Below are positions 31,880 through 43,800 of a DNA stretch of 64,000 bases, in pieces (position 1 is the stretch's first letter; every line of letters begins with the position of its first letter). Below the pieces are notes generated by a model. That model saw only the letters and a program-made list of their open reading frames with translations, was not told the DNA's origin and searched no databases. This stretch comes from Cantharellus purpuraceus (lineage: Eukaryota > Basidiomycota > Agaricomycetes > Cantharellales > Hydnaceae), in the NCBI GenBank assembly GCA_025174535.1, contig JALBUN010000049.1, positions 1,674,001-1,738,000 of the forward strand, given 5' to 3'. A program made the position numbers and the translations under genes.

Positions 31880-32340
31880 AAGTCCTACTCTGTCTCCAAA
31901 ATCTCAGATGCCAGTATTAGTGAGGGTGCAGCACATAAGCTGAAGCCAAGTCCATTCTGATCACCACTCCAACTCCAACTCCAACCCAATTCTGACCTCA
32001 ACCTCCAACATTGTATGGCTTAAATACATATTTGAAATCTAATAATAATTACTCCAGTGATGGGTCTCTGAGGCCCATGGCCTTATGTGAGTGATGTCTG
32101 AGTCCAACAGGGATGGATGTCTGGGTTCCTATGGTGATGCTGATGCACCAATTCAGAACCAGAGACAGATGGGTGGAAACAGCAATGATGGTCAGATGGA
32201 CTAATGGAGATGTGACAGTTTGCAAATTGAGTATAGACTTCATATGCTCAGGGATCTGGATGGATCAGATGGGGACCTGGGCATTAATGAATATGGTTGT
32301 AACATATCTCCAGGATGTCCAAACCATGCAATCTTCACAG
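31880..32340. repeat. Rearranged copy of the 10.5-11.0 kb non-coding repeat
   Basis: 31880-31965 matches about 10905-11000 in direct orientation; 32000-32320 matches 10530-10840 in reverse complement. So one module has been inverted relative to the other. No ORF of note. Confidence 0.6.
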
Positions 32341-34008
32341 CATCAGTAGCATGTGCCTTGTATGAGTTATAATCATTGTACTGTGTTATTTATCTTGTAT
32401 TTACAAAGGATTTTTGATGCTATAGAGTCCAGAAACTCACTTGAGCCACAAACCAATGGGGGACTTGGGTCATCAGTATGTTGCCAAGGTTTTGCCAAAG
32501 ACAGGCAAGACACTTGACAGGATCCAAAAGAAGAGGCTGAGAGTGCCATGAGTCTATGTTGTAGTCAATGGAAGGGACTCCGTGGTCTAATGCCAGTATA
32601 TTCAAGTATGCCTGTTGTCCAGGAGTGATCACAGGTGCTGGTGGAATTGGAGGATCGCCGTGTGATTCTGGTGATAGGAAACAGTTGGAGATTGAATGGG
32701 GCCTCTCATCAACATCAAACACGCGTAGGCTTTCATTATGAGCTTGACGTCCACGAACATAATGTTCTTGGCTGGTCTGCCAGGTCGTCGTTTGATTGGC
32801 AACATGTGAGAGTATGTGTAACCACAGCGAGAGGAATGTAACAGGGAGCAACACAGAATACCGTGTAGAACAAAAAGACATCTCTTGTGTAGTCAGTGGC
32901 ACCGGCTCAGCGGGAGTGGAGATAATGGTAGCGAGGTTGTCCGCTGGCGGAGGGAATGTGGTCAGGTTATCTGCCGCGGCACTCAGGAGAGTGCTTGAAA
33001 GAAAAATTCATGTTGATAAAACTTGCATATATATCCTGCTAACAATTTTCTTGTGAACTACTCGAAGAGACGATGAAAATGAGCCAATCCGCGTATTTTT
33101 CGGTGAGGATATGCGCCTGCGACTAAAAGTAGAGACAGATATGTTATCCGAGGGAGATATAAACGCTATCCGAGGGAGACATAAACGCGATCCACAGGAG
33201 ACAAAAAGGACAATCGCGTGGAGACAGACACGTCATCATCGGAGACACAAATGCAATTGTGGGAGACATTATTCATTTTTGCGTAGTTAATTGCGGATGC
33301 CCCGTCTCTTCCCTTTCGTTCAATAAAGCTATCCTAATGAAATGCCTTAGCGGGGGGGGCATGCAATACGCATCACCAAGCACCACGACGCACGCACGTG
33401 CTTAGCTTGATCATGACAGGGTTCTGTTGTAGTCTAATTTACATGTTCAGTTGGTTGATTAGAATGACTGCTCATAGCAGAATTCATGGAGAATATCAGG
33501 AAATGACACCCATATTACTGTAAGTGGTGGAACCATAAGCTGATGGATGTTATTTAATGATCGCACTAGGTGGCATCGCTGGCAGCTTCCGCATGTCGGA
33601 AGCGTTGCATCTATACAGGAGCATTGCACGCGGTAAGTGTGGCATTTTCCAGCTGGCGGACAGTCAGGGTGACAGGTACAACCCTGTATTCCAAAGCGTA
33701 ATAATTTGCATGCCTAAACTGGATGGCGACCTGTGGACCGGATCCATTTTACAGAAGGGAAGGTGTTTTGTAAATTGCCTTAGAAATGAGAAATCCGAAG
33801 CTGCAGCATTGCATACAGGGTGAAATGGTTCTATGCTTAGGTTGGTACGTTTTGTGCTACATGGTTGCCGTTCACATCTATAGGGCAATCAGAAACATTG
33901 CGTCCCACCCTCGCTGATCACACGCGATTGTGGTCTATTGAAGCCTTCTCAACCCCATCACATTCCTTTTTCACCTTAAAAGCATTTATCGAGGCTGTGG
34001 AGACAAGC
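32341..34008. other. Boundary region between repeat island and gene block
   Basis: A minus-strand open frame at 32902-32420 (no good ATG at its start) shows protein-like composition (SLRVFDVDERPHSISNCFLSPESHGDPPIPP) and might be an exon of an unknown protein; not called as a gene. 33125-33290 holds degenerate ggagacataaacgcgat-type repeats of about 25-30 bp. The last 200 bases probably hold the promoter and 5' UTR of the antiporter gene. Confidence 0.35.
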
Positions 34009-36084
34009 ATGGGGCTGCATATTCAGCTGTTAGATGTGAGTTGATATAATTTTAACTGCTCAAACAACGTCTCTGAAGTTACTTGTTAAATAAAGATCAC
34101 CATCCCTTTCCTCGTGTACGCCTGCGTCGGTGGTTTCATCGTCTTCTTCACTATGATATCCTTACTCGTCAAGGAAAGGGTATGTTGGTTTTCCAATCAT
34201 TTTTGTTTCTCTTGTTGTCGACGTTTCCAGTTGTACATTGGAGAATCAGTTCTCGCGACTACATTTGGTATCATAATCGGACCATTCGGCTTGAATATAT
34301 TCAATCCACGATCTTGGAATACAGATGTGAACGGAGTGACTTTAGAACTAATGCGTCTCACGTTGGCGACTGGCGTCTTTGCAATTGGTGCCGACCTACC
34401 ACCAGCCTACCTCGGGAATCATTGGAAGGATCTGGCTGTCATGGTTGTGCCAACAATGGCAATCGGTTGGGTGGTCTCCGCTGGATTTATGTTTTGGCTC
34501 TTCCCTGGGTTAAGCGCGGTCTCCGCACTTTGTATCTCGGCCTGCTTGACCCCGACTGATCCCGTATGTTCTGCATTGAAATGGTAGACTGATCCTTCAC
34601 ATCCATCCCAGATCTTATCCGTTGCCATTCTGTCAGGCACCTTCGCCACGAATAATGTCCCAGAGACAATTCGTAGACGTGAGTTGCCCCATTATTGTGC
34701 TAAATGAATTTATAAAGAGAAGGTTTCAAAAGTAATCGCCGCGGAATCTGCCGCCAATGATGGCATGGCCTATCCTTTTCTCAGGTTGCCAACTAAAATC
34801 CCTCCTCTTTATTTTTTCTTACTTCCTGTCCAAAGCATTGCGTTGTATTTGACATTAGATTCCTCCAAGCGCTCTGCTGTCGGACAGTGGTTCCTGGTGG
34901 GCTGGATATGTTAGTCTCAGATAAGCTTAAGTCTTTCCTGACGGCAATACTCTCCTCACACAGATGAGGTGATATTCGGCGTAGTACTAGGGGCATCGAT
35001 CGGGCTAGGTTTCTGCCAAGTGATGAAGTATTCCCTTAGAAAGCGGTTCATCAATAAAGAATCTTACGTGGCGCAGTACGTTGCACTAGTCCTTTTGACT
35101 ATCGGGACCATGGGCCTCCTAGGCACAGATGATCTCCTTGCAGCCTTCGCAGCCGGTGCGTGTCCCTATTCCGACCAGCAGAGTGCTTCAGTTTATGCAT
35201 GGATTTTCAGGCACTGCTGTTGCTTGGGATGGACACTTCAAAACCCAGACTGAGAATACGATTTTCTTCACGGTTCTAGATCTTGTACTCAACTGCGCCG
35301 CGTTTATTTATATTGGCGCCTGGCTGCCATTTAGGTCGTTCAATTCTCCAGAGGTACGCAGCACCAGTCTTAAGGTTCACGTTCAATATTAACTGCCGAT
35401 AGCTTAACATATCTTTCTGGCGCCTTCTGATACTTTTTGTGGCTCTCCTCGCGTTCCGTCGTATCCCGCCTTTGCTTCTGCTATATAAGTGGATAGCCGG
35501 ATTCACAAGCTGGAAAGAAGCATTTTTTGCTGGTCATTTTGGTTTGTTATTCATGCTGTCATGTGATTCTTTATTCTTACTTCTGCCACCAGGACCTATG
35601 GGTACGTCATTGGTTCCAACGTGTTCTCCACTGCCATGGCAAATAACGGCCCAATTGGACAGGTGTAGGGGCCATATATATAGCCACTCTCGCAATGTCC
35701 AGACTCCCAGAGCCCCAAAACCCTTATCTAGATCAACAGGAGCTCCTTGCTGCCAGCCTGTACCCGATTGTATCTTTTGTCGTCTTGGGGTCGATTCTTA
35801 TCCGTAAGTCCCTGGTCGCCTATGTGGCTTTAGCATGTGATAATTCCGCCATCATCTAAGATGGTCTCTCCATCCCCGTTTATGCGCTTGGAGCGTACCT
35901 CATTTCGTTCTTCGGGAGATGGCCTTCGAGTCGCTCTCGAACTCCAGTTGAACGGGAAGTCCAGTTTCAAACGGTGGCAAAGCCAGAAGGACGATCTGAT
36001 ACAGACGATGATCTTATGGAGCAAGGAACTCCAACCGAGGTGGATGGTAATTCTGCTTGTGCAATAGGAACACGAGTCCGATAA
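34009..36084 (+). CDS. Na+/H+ antiporter, fungal CPA1 (Nha1/Sod2-like)
   Basis: Plasma-membrane monovalent cation/proton antiporter that exports Na+ or K+ in exchange for H+. Exons fitted: 34009-34035, 34096-34179, 34231-34563, 34612-34678, then several more to the stop at 36082-36084. Features in order: MGLHIQLLD start, TM1 (FLVYACVGGFIVFFTMISLLVKER), LYIGESVLATTFGIIIGP, TM helices with CLTPTDP, the ion-binding ESAANDGMAYPF motif (AND of the CPA1 family), EVIFGVVLGASIGLG, LLGTDDLLAAFAAGTAVAWD, and a C-terminal TM (FVVLGSILIHGLSIPVYALGAYLI). The cytosolic tail is short, only about 50 residues (ends GTRVR), far shorter than the Nha1 tail of yeasts. The intron around 34790-34840 could be placed differently. 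Confidence 0.85.
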
Positions 36085-37363
36085 TAGGGTCATCTTATAA
36101 ACTGACGGTATGTCCATCTTTGTATAATATACTGCGGCTTTTGATCCGTTCTGTGGCGAAGAATCGTGCATCTCGTGACATACTTCGAACTGGTTATAGG
36201 AGAAAGACACTCGTGACAGCATTTAGGAGGGAAGAACCCTGTCGATACAGACAGAGTTGGCAGGGTCCGCGACCGTGCCAGCAGTCGCCCAGGCACAGGT
36301 TGTCCATAGCAGGATGATACACCTGCCTATCCTTCGTAGCACTATATATGATCCGTGAATACGCATGGGACGGCACTGACTTATTCGCCCATAATTGATT
36401 GAATGAATACCGACCCGGATATTCTTGATATTAGGCTTTATGCGCCAACATCTACGACGAGAAGTGCATTGCAGAGTTCTCACATATATATTATGCCTTT
36501 AGTGGAACGAATGCCGCCTGTGATAGCCCAGGAATTTGGACTGAAAAGCGGGCAATCCTTAACCGAGTGGCTGAAGACTGCTGAGTATCAAAAATGAAGC
36601 GTAGTCTGAATTCTTGAAGTGAGCCACCTCCGCGGTTCTCTTAAGCTTGCTTCTTGCTATTGTTCCTCATGATCATCTCAGCCGTTTCGAGTAGCGTATA
36701 ATATATTCGGCACCAAATATGCGGCTTCGGTGACTTCTGGACCGGTCGTTTCGCATTCCTTGGCCATAAGCAGACTGTCAATTCTCAAGAGCATCACTGA
36801 TGTTGGATCAAACCGTCTCAGCCTGTCATGACGTGGCTCAATCTTATTTTCTTTTGAAAGATAAGCGCGGCATTGGGATGACGACATTGGTGGAGACCGT
36901 GGGACTACCCCTGCAATATCACTAGTGACTAGAGCTGACCAGACAACGGGAGAGTGCTAACGAGAACACAAAAGACTGTGTGTGCAACCATGATAATAGG
37001 CCTATTACTTATTGAATGAACTACTCATCTCTACATCTCAGGTCGATAGTATACATAGCGCCGACTTTCCGGCTGCTACAGAGACGCTGAATCTATATCG
37101 TTGAACCGCCCGGGTTTGGAAGCGCTGTGAGGAAGCGCTTAGTGGGTGTGTTCACGGTACGCATTATTAAGAGGAAACGTTGCATTACCGCTGGGCTTCT
37201 TCAGGCATTTAAACCCGGCAGCCTCTGACGGAACAATAACAATTTGGCAAGCGCTGTGGACATAGATTTAGTAACCAGACGTATTGGCGCTCAGCGTGAC
37301 CGAGGGCACGACGCGTGCTAAATAGGTGGCCTACATAGTAGCCGATGACGCAGATGCCTGGTC
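36085..37363. other. Intergenic region without recognisable gene
   Basis: Only short scattered open frames on both strands with no family resemblance or coherent splicing. No repeat shared with the island was noticed. It separates the antiporter from the zinc-finger gene and likely includes the latter's promoter. Confidence 0.4.
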
Positions 37364-38293
37364 ATGTCCCGCAGTTCACCACACCGGTACGACGCACAAA
37401 ACGTCAAGTGTAAGCCAGAGGCATTGCCACGACTTCATGAGGTTCTAGGTGGTGAGTGGCACTCGGTACGGAAGTTCAAGTTTCCACATTCATGCGTCAT
37501 TGATGCATTAGACATGCTTGAACATCCTCCTCCAAAGCCTTTACGCGACTACGGTAGCTATGATAGCTCCAGTCTCATATCTTCGCCATTCGCGTCAAGC
37601 TCGAGTCCTCGTATTACTTCAAACTCTGTGTGTGCATGTTGTTGCTGTCTGGTTAGGCATTGTTTGACTTGGACGTGGATTATAGGCCAATCGGCTGCCT
37701 CCAATACAAACTCCTATGTCACCTAAAGCAAAGCATTACCCAACTCCCTCACTGCATTTACGTTCTACACGGGGTGATTATAGCGAGCACCCTACGCAGA
37801 TCGGAACCCTTCGTGGAGAACCAGACCGTCACCAAAACGCTCACCAATCGCAAGGCACAGCCAGCCATTCATACGACGTTTTTCACTTGACTTCTCAGCA
37901 GGAACTAGCTCACAAACGATCCTCTATGAAAGACGATCACTGTGACGTTGCAAAGGAAATTGCAATATCTAGTTCCAGCGGTAAGTATTTGTGTTCGGAA
38001 TGTGGAAGACGCTTCCAAAAAAATAGTACATTGAAGGTTGGCTTCTCTTTGCATCTACCAAGCCATGCCACTGAAGGTTGGTTGATCTGAAACAGAACCA
38101 TCTGACCACTCATAGTGGCGAGAGACGTACGTGACCACCTTCCTCCAAAACCGAAGAGGATTGATTTATAGTGTCTCGTGGTTCTCGACTAGCCTACGAA
38201 TGCCCTGACTGTCGCAAGACATTCAGTGTGTCCTCCAATATGAGACGACATTTGGAACGTGTCCATAGGTCGGGAGGAACGCCCGGGAAATAG
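37364..38293 (+). CDS. Two-finger C2H2 zinc-finger protein
   Basis: Probable transcription factor. Exons: 37364-37627, 37686 to about 38036, about 38099-38130, and 38200-38293, with GT-AG junctions that keep frame. The N-terminal half is unstructured (LPRLHEVLGG; Ser-rich stretch; LPPIQTP). Two C2H2 fingers follow at the C-terminus: CSECGRRFQKNSTLK-NHLTTH, then the classical linker SGERPYE, then CPDCRKTFSVSSNMRRHLERVH, and a short tail ending GGTPGK. The linker is only restored when the intron at 38131-38199 is removed, which supports the model. Two tandem C-terminal fingers after a long disordered part is a common Agaricomycete layout. DNA target unknown. Confidence 0.75.
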
Positions 38294-40811
38294 CGCGAAT
38301 ATTATTTTATGGACATGCTGTAGATATGGTTCAAGCACAGAGACTATCCAGCCAATCAATCAGCAACCACACTGCACACTGAAAACTAAATCATGTGGTG
38401 CCTCTTACCCTTTCCCTAGCCGTCAGTTCTGGAGGGAGTATGTAGGTTTAGCGTGGCCGGATCATCAGATGTCTGCTGAAATCACCGAGATGGAGGTGGA
38501 TATCCCAAACTGAGTCCAAATATGCAATTATCTATAGAGCAACGGGATGATGGTTTACCCTTTTGGTCCCATCATGAGCAAATCCGTCCGTCAGGGATGG
38601 GGGGATGCGTCAGCTACCCATGTGAGGTACTCCGATATTTCAAAGGGAAACTTTGATTGTTTAGGCATCCAGGACTGGTTGCGGCGACTATATAATGTGA
38701 CTCTGATGCAGGTGTTGTTTAGTTTCTGCTCCCCTGAGGACGATAACGCATTCCGTCGTCAGTTAATGAGCTTTGTCTTGGAGAGGGTGTTGGAGTATCG
38801 AGGCCGAGGAACACGGAAGCATAGTTGAGGTACCACACAGTTCAACAGGCGCAAATACATAGGCATAGCGGTCGAGTACGGCGATACTCATTTTATTTTG
38901 CCCACCTGACTTGATAGTATATAAGTTCAATATCATTCTATCGGACACTTCAGTTGATTGCTCCCCGCACAACTGAAGTGTACGTTCCATTTCATTCTCA
39001 CATGTCTAACTACATTAACCATGAGCTCTGTAGTTATATATCTAGGTAGCTACTGAATCTATAGTTGATTGGTCCCCGCACAACTGAAGTTTATATATCT
39101 AGTCCCTCTTCACGTCCATATCCTCCAGAGGGGATTTCATAATAACCTGAAGGAACAATATGATAGGACAGGATTGGGCTGTGAAAAAATTTTGGTACTG
39201 TGCGTAGGTACGTGATTGCTGTACATGCAAGGGATAGATACACTCGCTTACTGTAGCGTTGCTGATTTGTGAAGCAACACTCGATGGACCAATGAAATTG
39301 CCATCACCGGAACACCCGAGACGCCCTCAGAGCTAACGAGAATATATGAAACTTCAGGCATCAGCATAAGCACCCTGAGTGGGAAGTTTTTTCCTTTCCG
39401 GTATTAGTTTGTGGCCGGACTTTCGTCCAATAAGAACTGCTGGCACCTAGAAGCAGTCACGTAGTCACGGCGTACTGTACTAAAGGATGGATATGTTCGC
39501 TTGTGTACCGTTGAAGATTCGGGAAGTAAAACACTAGCCGCATTAACAGGGACGAAGACGACATTAGGACCTTTGGGACTGGAAGGGCAGGCGTCCAGAG
39601 CCCGCCTGACTCAGAGGCTTTAACCTCATACGCACGTCTGTGCAAGGGGCCGCGTTCGTATGGCTTCAGGGTCAGAGTCGACCTCCCAGTTCCCATGATA
39701 ATGCACAGACAGGGTAGAGGTTAGTCCGGTGTCAACACTGCATAAGATTTCTACGCTTAGGGTAGTCCACCGCGCCAATGTTTTCGGCAATCAGCCCATC
39801 CTGAGTCAATAGTCAGTCGGACATTTTGGAGGGGATTCGGGCATGTCCGATCTGTCTCCGAACGAATTCGCCATCAGCATTTTTCACCAGCTTCCGGGGT
39901 GCGTTCAACAACATGGCAATTGCCTAGGGTTACACGCACCGATCCGTCGGAACTGGATGCCACCTCACACGAACGTGTTAACCGGCTGAAGGGAGACTTC
40001 GTTTTAAAAACAACGGCAGGCTATTATTAACTTGCAGAGCATCGTCTTTCGCCAAAAAAGGGTCACAGATGAGAGGCTGATGATCACAAATTCCTAGTAC
40101 GATGCGGATAGGATCCTGTGACGAATACAAATCAAGTGAGAGGGCAAGCGGCGAGGGTTGCCAGCCCTCGCCGCTTGCAGTGTTTCTACAGGGACTGGAC
40201 GGATACCAGACCGAGATCTGCGAAGGTATTGACGCTAATACGAATGAGTTCTCGTACCATTCCGTGCCGCCTCAGCTCAAACTTGAAGCTTGAAACCTGG
40301 GGCCGAGGAATGGGCTTTTGGTAAGGGGTGTATTGCAACTGCTGGGTGGACTCCGAGTTGTGTCTCGAGAAAACTTTATTTTATACATGGAATCACCGGG
40401 ACTTCAGTGTCCAGGTGAGTGCACTCTGATGAGCGAGATCAAGGCGGCATATCCTGCTTCGTAACGCTGTTGGCTGTGGAATTAAATCCCTAAGACCTTA
40501 GAAGTCAGTGGCCACGGTGTATAGTTATTGATATTCCTGACTCAGAAGCTTCGCTTCAAATCGCTATCCCGCATGGATCAGGTATTATAGATACTTGTAA
40601 GATATAGTCTGCCGATTTTTTTGCTAACATTGGTCAGAGCTATAATCTGACCTGCAGGCTAGGGCCGAGTTCCTGGAGTACTTCTCACGCCTCAGATGGT
40701 AAACGTTCACCAGCGCTTGGCTCAAATAAAGTCTTTTACAGCTGTTCACTGTTGGTAAATCTCCTAGAAATGACCTAATTTAATACTTACCATTTCAACC
40801 TATTAGAGTAA
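38294..40811. other. Gene-poor degenerate stretch
   Basis: No coherent gene. A roughly 27-bp motif (gttgattg.tccccgcacaactgaag) occurs at about 38950 and 39064. Two diverged segments near 39215-39290 and 39465-39535 resemble each other. A short frame from ATG 39843 begins like an F-box (LSPNEFAISIFHQLP) but stops after about 50 residues, perhaps a broken F-box gene. A perfect hairpin lies at 40144-40178. Confidence 0.4.
40144..40178. repeat. Perfect 14-bp hairpin
   Basis: Arms GCAAGCGGCGAGGG (40144-40157) and its exact complement (40165-40178) around a 7-nt loop. GC-rich and located in gene-free DNA about 640 bp before TTI1. There is no downstream T-run, so no sign of a terminator. Confidence 0.8.
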
Positions 40812-43800
40812 ATGGTTCCATCCACTAGTTCTGCGGGTGGATCTGCAACCTCCAATAGGTCTTCGGACCAATTCAAAGCAGTAGGTCATCTCCTCGACTT
40901 TCCAAGAGACATGTTCAAATGTGAATTGAAGTTGAAGGCCATATGCGTACCTCTTCTGGCTAATTCTTTGCTCAGTCCAGATGGGACCCCGCGGGCTTCC
41001 AGATTACTGTCTCAGCTTAGTTCCTTGCTCCACGACATCCTCCAAACAAAAGTGGCCATATCGCCATCAACGATCGAATACGTATTCTTCCCAATTTCTC
41101 ATATCCTACAACGCAATCCCGTCTCTACGATACCAGATGTCATTATGGAGAAGCTCATGACTGTCATTGCTGCCCTCTTCGAACAGTGGTGGTGGTCTTG
41201 CCAGATTGAAATATGGGAGCAAATGTTGATGCTTTCTGCTGCAATTTTCAGTGGGGTTGATGCTAGCTCTGATCCGAAAGGAAAAAAGAAAGACCGAGAC
41301 GACGAAACAAAGCGAGCCACCGCTCAATGTCTATGGACCCTGTTGCGCCATCATCGTGTGCCGCACAAGGACGTTCCACCAATTGATAGGACAGGGTCAG
41401 ATGCTGAGCAACGGTTTTCAACGTTACAAAGTCGAGGTCGAGCGCCAAAGTTGCTACCCATTCTCGGGCAAACATTGACATCGTTACTGGAAACATCACG
41501 ATCGTCTAATCGCAGATTACAAGAAGTCTCCCTGCAACTTATACATGTCCTAATTACGGATTACTTGCCAGAGGCGTTCGTTCCATCTATCCTACCTGGT
41601 GTTTCCAGTGCAATGGCCAAAGTGGCTGTTGGTCGACGGGAAGACAAAGGATGGTCCAGGGGTGACACTGTCGAGCGGGCGCTGGTAGTCATGCAAGCCA
41701 CTATAGTGGCGGCTATCGGGGATGAGATTTGCGAGGCAGAAGGAGCTCTACGACTGGTAACTCAGCTAGAAGACCTTGGACAAGCTTTCGAGGCAGATGG
41801 CCAGCCACGCCCTATGGCATCGGTTCACCCATCAGGATCGTCGCCGTATCTTACACCACGTACATCGGTATGGTTAGCAGCTAGTGCGTCGCAGCTTCAC
41901 ATGGTCATCAACACACTTTCCCCGCTACTATCCCACCCCAACCCCGTCGCTCTTCTCTCACTCTCCCAATTGTCGTTCGTGCTTCTCTCTAGCGCAACTC
42001 GAACTCTTCCAGACACGCAGCCGCTCCTCCTGTCTTTCCTGCTTTCACTTTCCATTAATCATTCCCCGGAAGTTGCCGCTTCATCTCATGCCCATCTTCT
42101 CACCTTACTTTTACCTCCATCCACGGCTCGCTTCACACACTTGCAGATACTCTCCCAGTTAACCCGAGATAACCTCGTTTCTCTCCCACGTCTCCTACCG
42201 TCACATAGCGACGCCAAGGTTGAGCACCTAGCCCTACAGGTATCTGCTGCTTGTCAGCTCTCTGAGTCGGTCCATGCTGTGTCCGATGGTGTTGGTATAC
42301 TCCTGGGCCCAACAGGTGGCATCGAAAAGTGGGGTTGGAGCCTCCTCTCGATGCTGGAGTTCATTGTCCCGCCACTCTTCGTTTCAACCGTACAGCCTCC
42401 ACAAGCATTATTAGAAAGCAGCAGTTCCGAAAGCACAACCTCGTACTCTTTTCCGGAAGTAAACATGAAGCACGTCTCATCACAGTCTACTCGTGCAGCT
42501 CTGGATGGCATGTTTCGCGCACTGGGCGCAGCTGCAGGAAAGGAATGTCTATTTGCTGTCGAGTGGTTTGTAGGTGTAGCAAGACAAGGGAGAACTGCAA
42601 GAGAGGTTGGGGCCCTGTGGTGTGCCGGAAGGCTCCTAGAGGGTTTTTCCCGTACATCTGTGGAGAGTACTGATACGCTTTCTAAGATTGTCCCAAAAGG
42701 GGCTGAGAAGGTATCAAGATGGATCGCGAAAGTTATCGCTGAATTCTGGGACGAGGACGAGAGCGAGGACTCTGTAAGGCACAATGTTCCACCGATGGAC
42801 ATCTCAGAGAGTGACGCTCGCCTCCCCGTGGAGTACGTGAAAGGCCTCAACCCACTCGTTACCCGATTCGATTTGAACGGACACCACAAGCCGACCCAAT
42901 CCTCACTTCAGTCTCAACGAATACTCCACAAGGTGCTCTCTCTCCAACTCCTTTCCATTACGGCTGGTATTCTGCAAAGCCGATTTATGAGTCTTCTGCT
43001 TCATACGCTCTACCCCGTGCTACACTCGCTCGTATCGCAAAGCGCCTATGTGTCTTCGACAGCCTTGGCCGCTTTGCATTATATCACTTCTGCCACTGCC
43101 TATGCAAGCCCATCAAACCTGCTACTTGCCAACTTTGACTATGCTTTAGATGGTGTAGCACGTCGTCTGGATCGGCGGCAACTAGATCCGGAGGCGACGA
43201 AAGTCCTTGTCATACTTGTGCGTCTTGTGGGGAAGGACATCGTCTCACGCGCAGGAGATGTCGTGGAGGCTTGTTTCGACAGACTTGACGAGTTTCATGG
43301 TTATGCTTCGCTGGTAGAAGGACTAATTGAGGTCTTGGCCGAGGTCGTCAAAGTTGTGGAAGCAAACCACGAGGAAGGCAAAAGCACCGTTGATAGGGAC
43401 CACCTCAGCTCAGGAGCCCCGGAAGATCATCTGCAGTCTTTTATTGAATCGTATCAGCGCAGGAATGACCCAATCGAAAAGGATGCAGAAAACTATGGCC
43501 CTGCTCCGCGAGAATATTGGGGAAACTTATCAAGAAAAGGGAAGGAGAAGGAGACAGACGAGGACGAGAGCAAACCAGCTGTTCCCGCCACCGATGTCAC
43601 CAATGAAGCTCCAACGCCAACCCAAGCACTTACGCAACAGATTGTTTCGCACTCGATCTTCTTCCTTACACACCCATCACCGCTCATTCGCACCCGTATC
43701 TTGGGTCTACTGGACACAGCGTGTCCGATTCTTTCTGAGTCAACGTTGTTACCCTCAATACACACTGCCTGGCCATATGTTCTTAATCGCATGGGAGATG

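Noticed and set aside
39843..39990. F-box gene start
   Set aside because: Only about 50 residues before a stop and no downstream exon found; mentioned only as a possible broken remnant.
40144..40178. Rho-independent terminator
   Set aside because: Eukaryotic context and no T-run after the hairpin.
42254..42889. 211-aa minus-strand ORF inside TTI1
   Set aside because: Lies wholly within the 1172-residue TTI1 frame and has no independent support.
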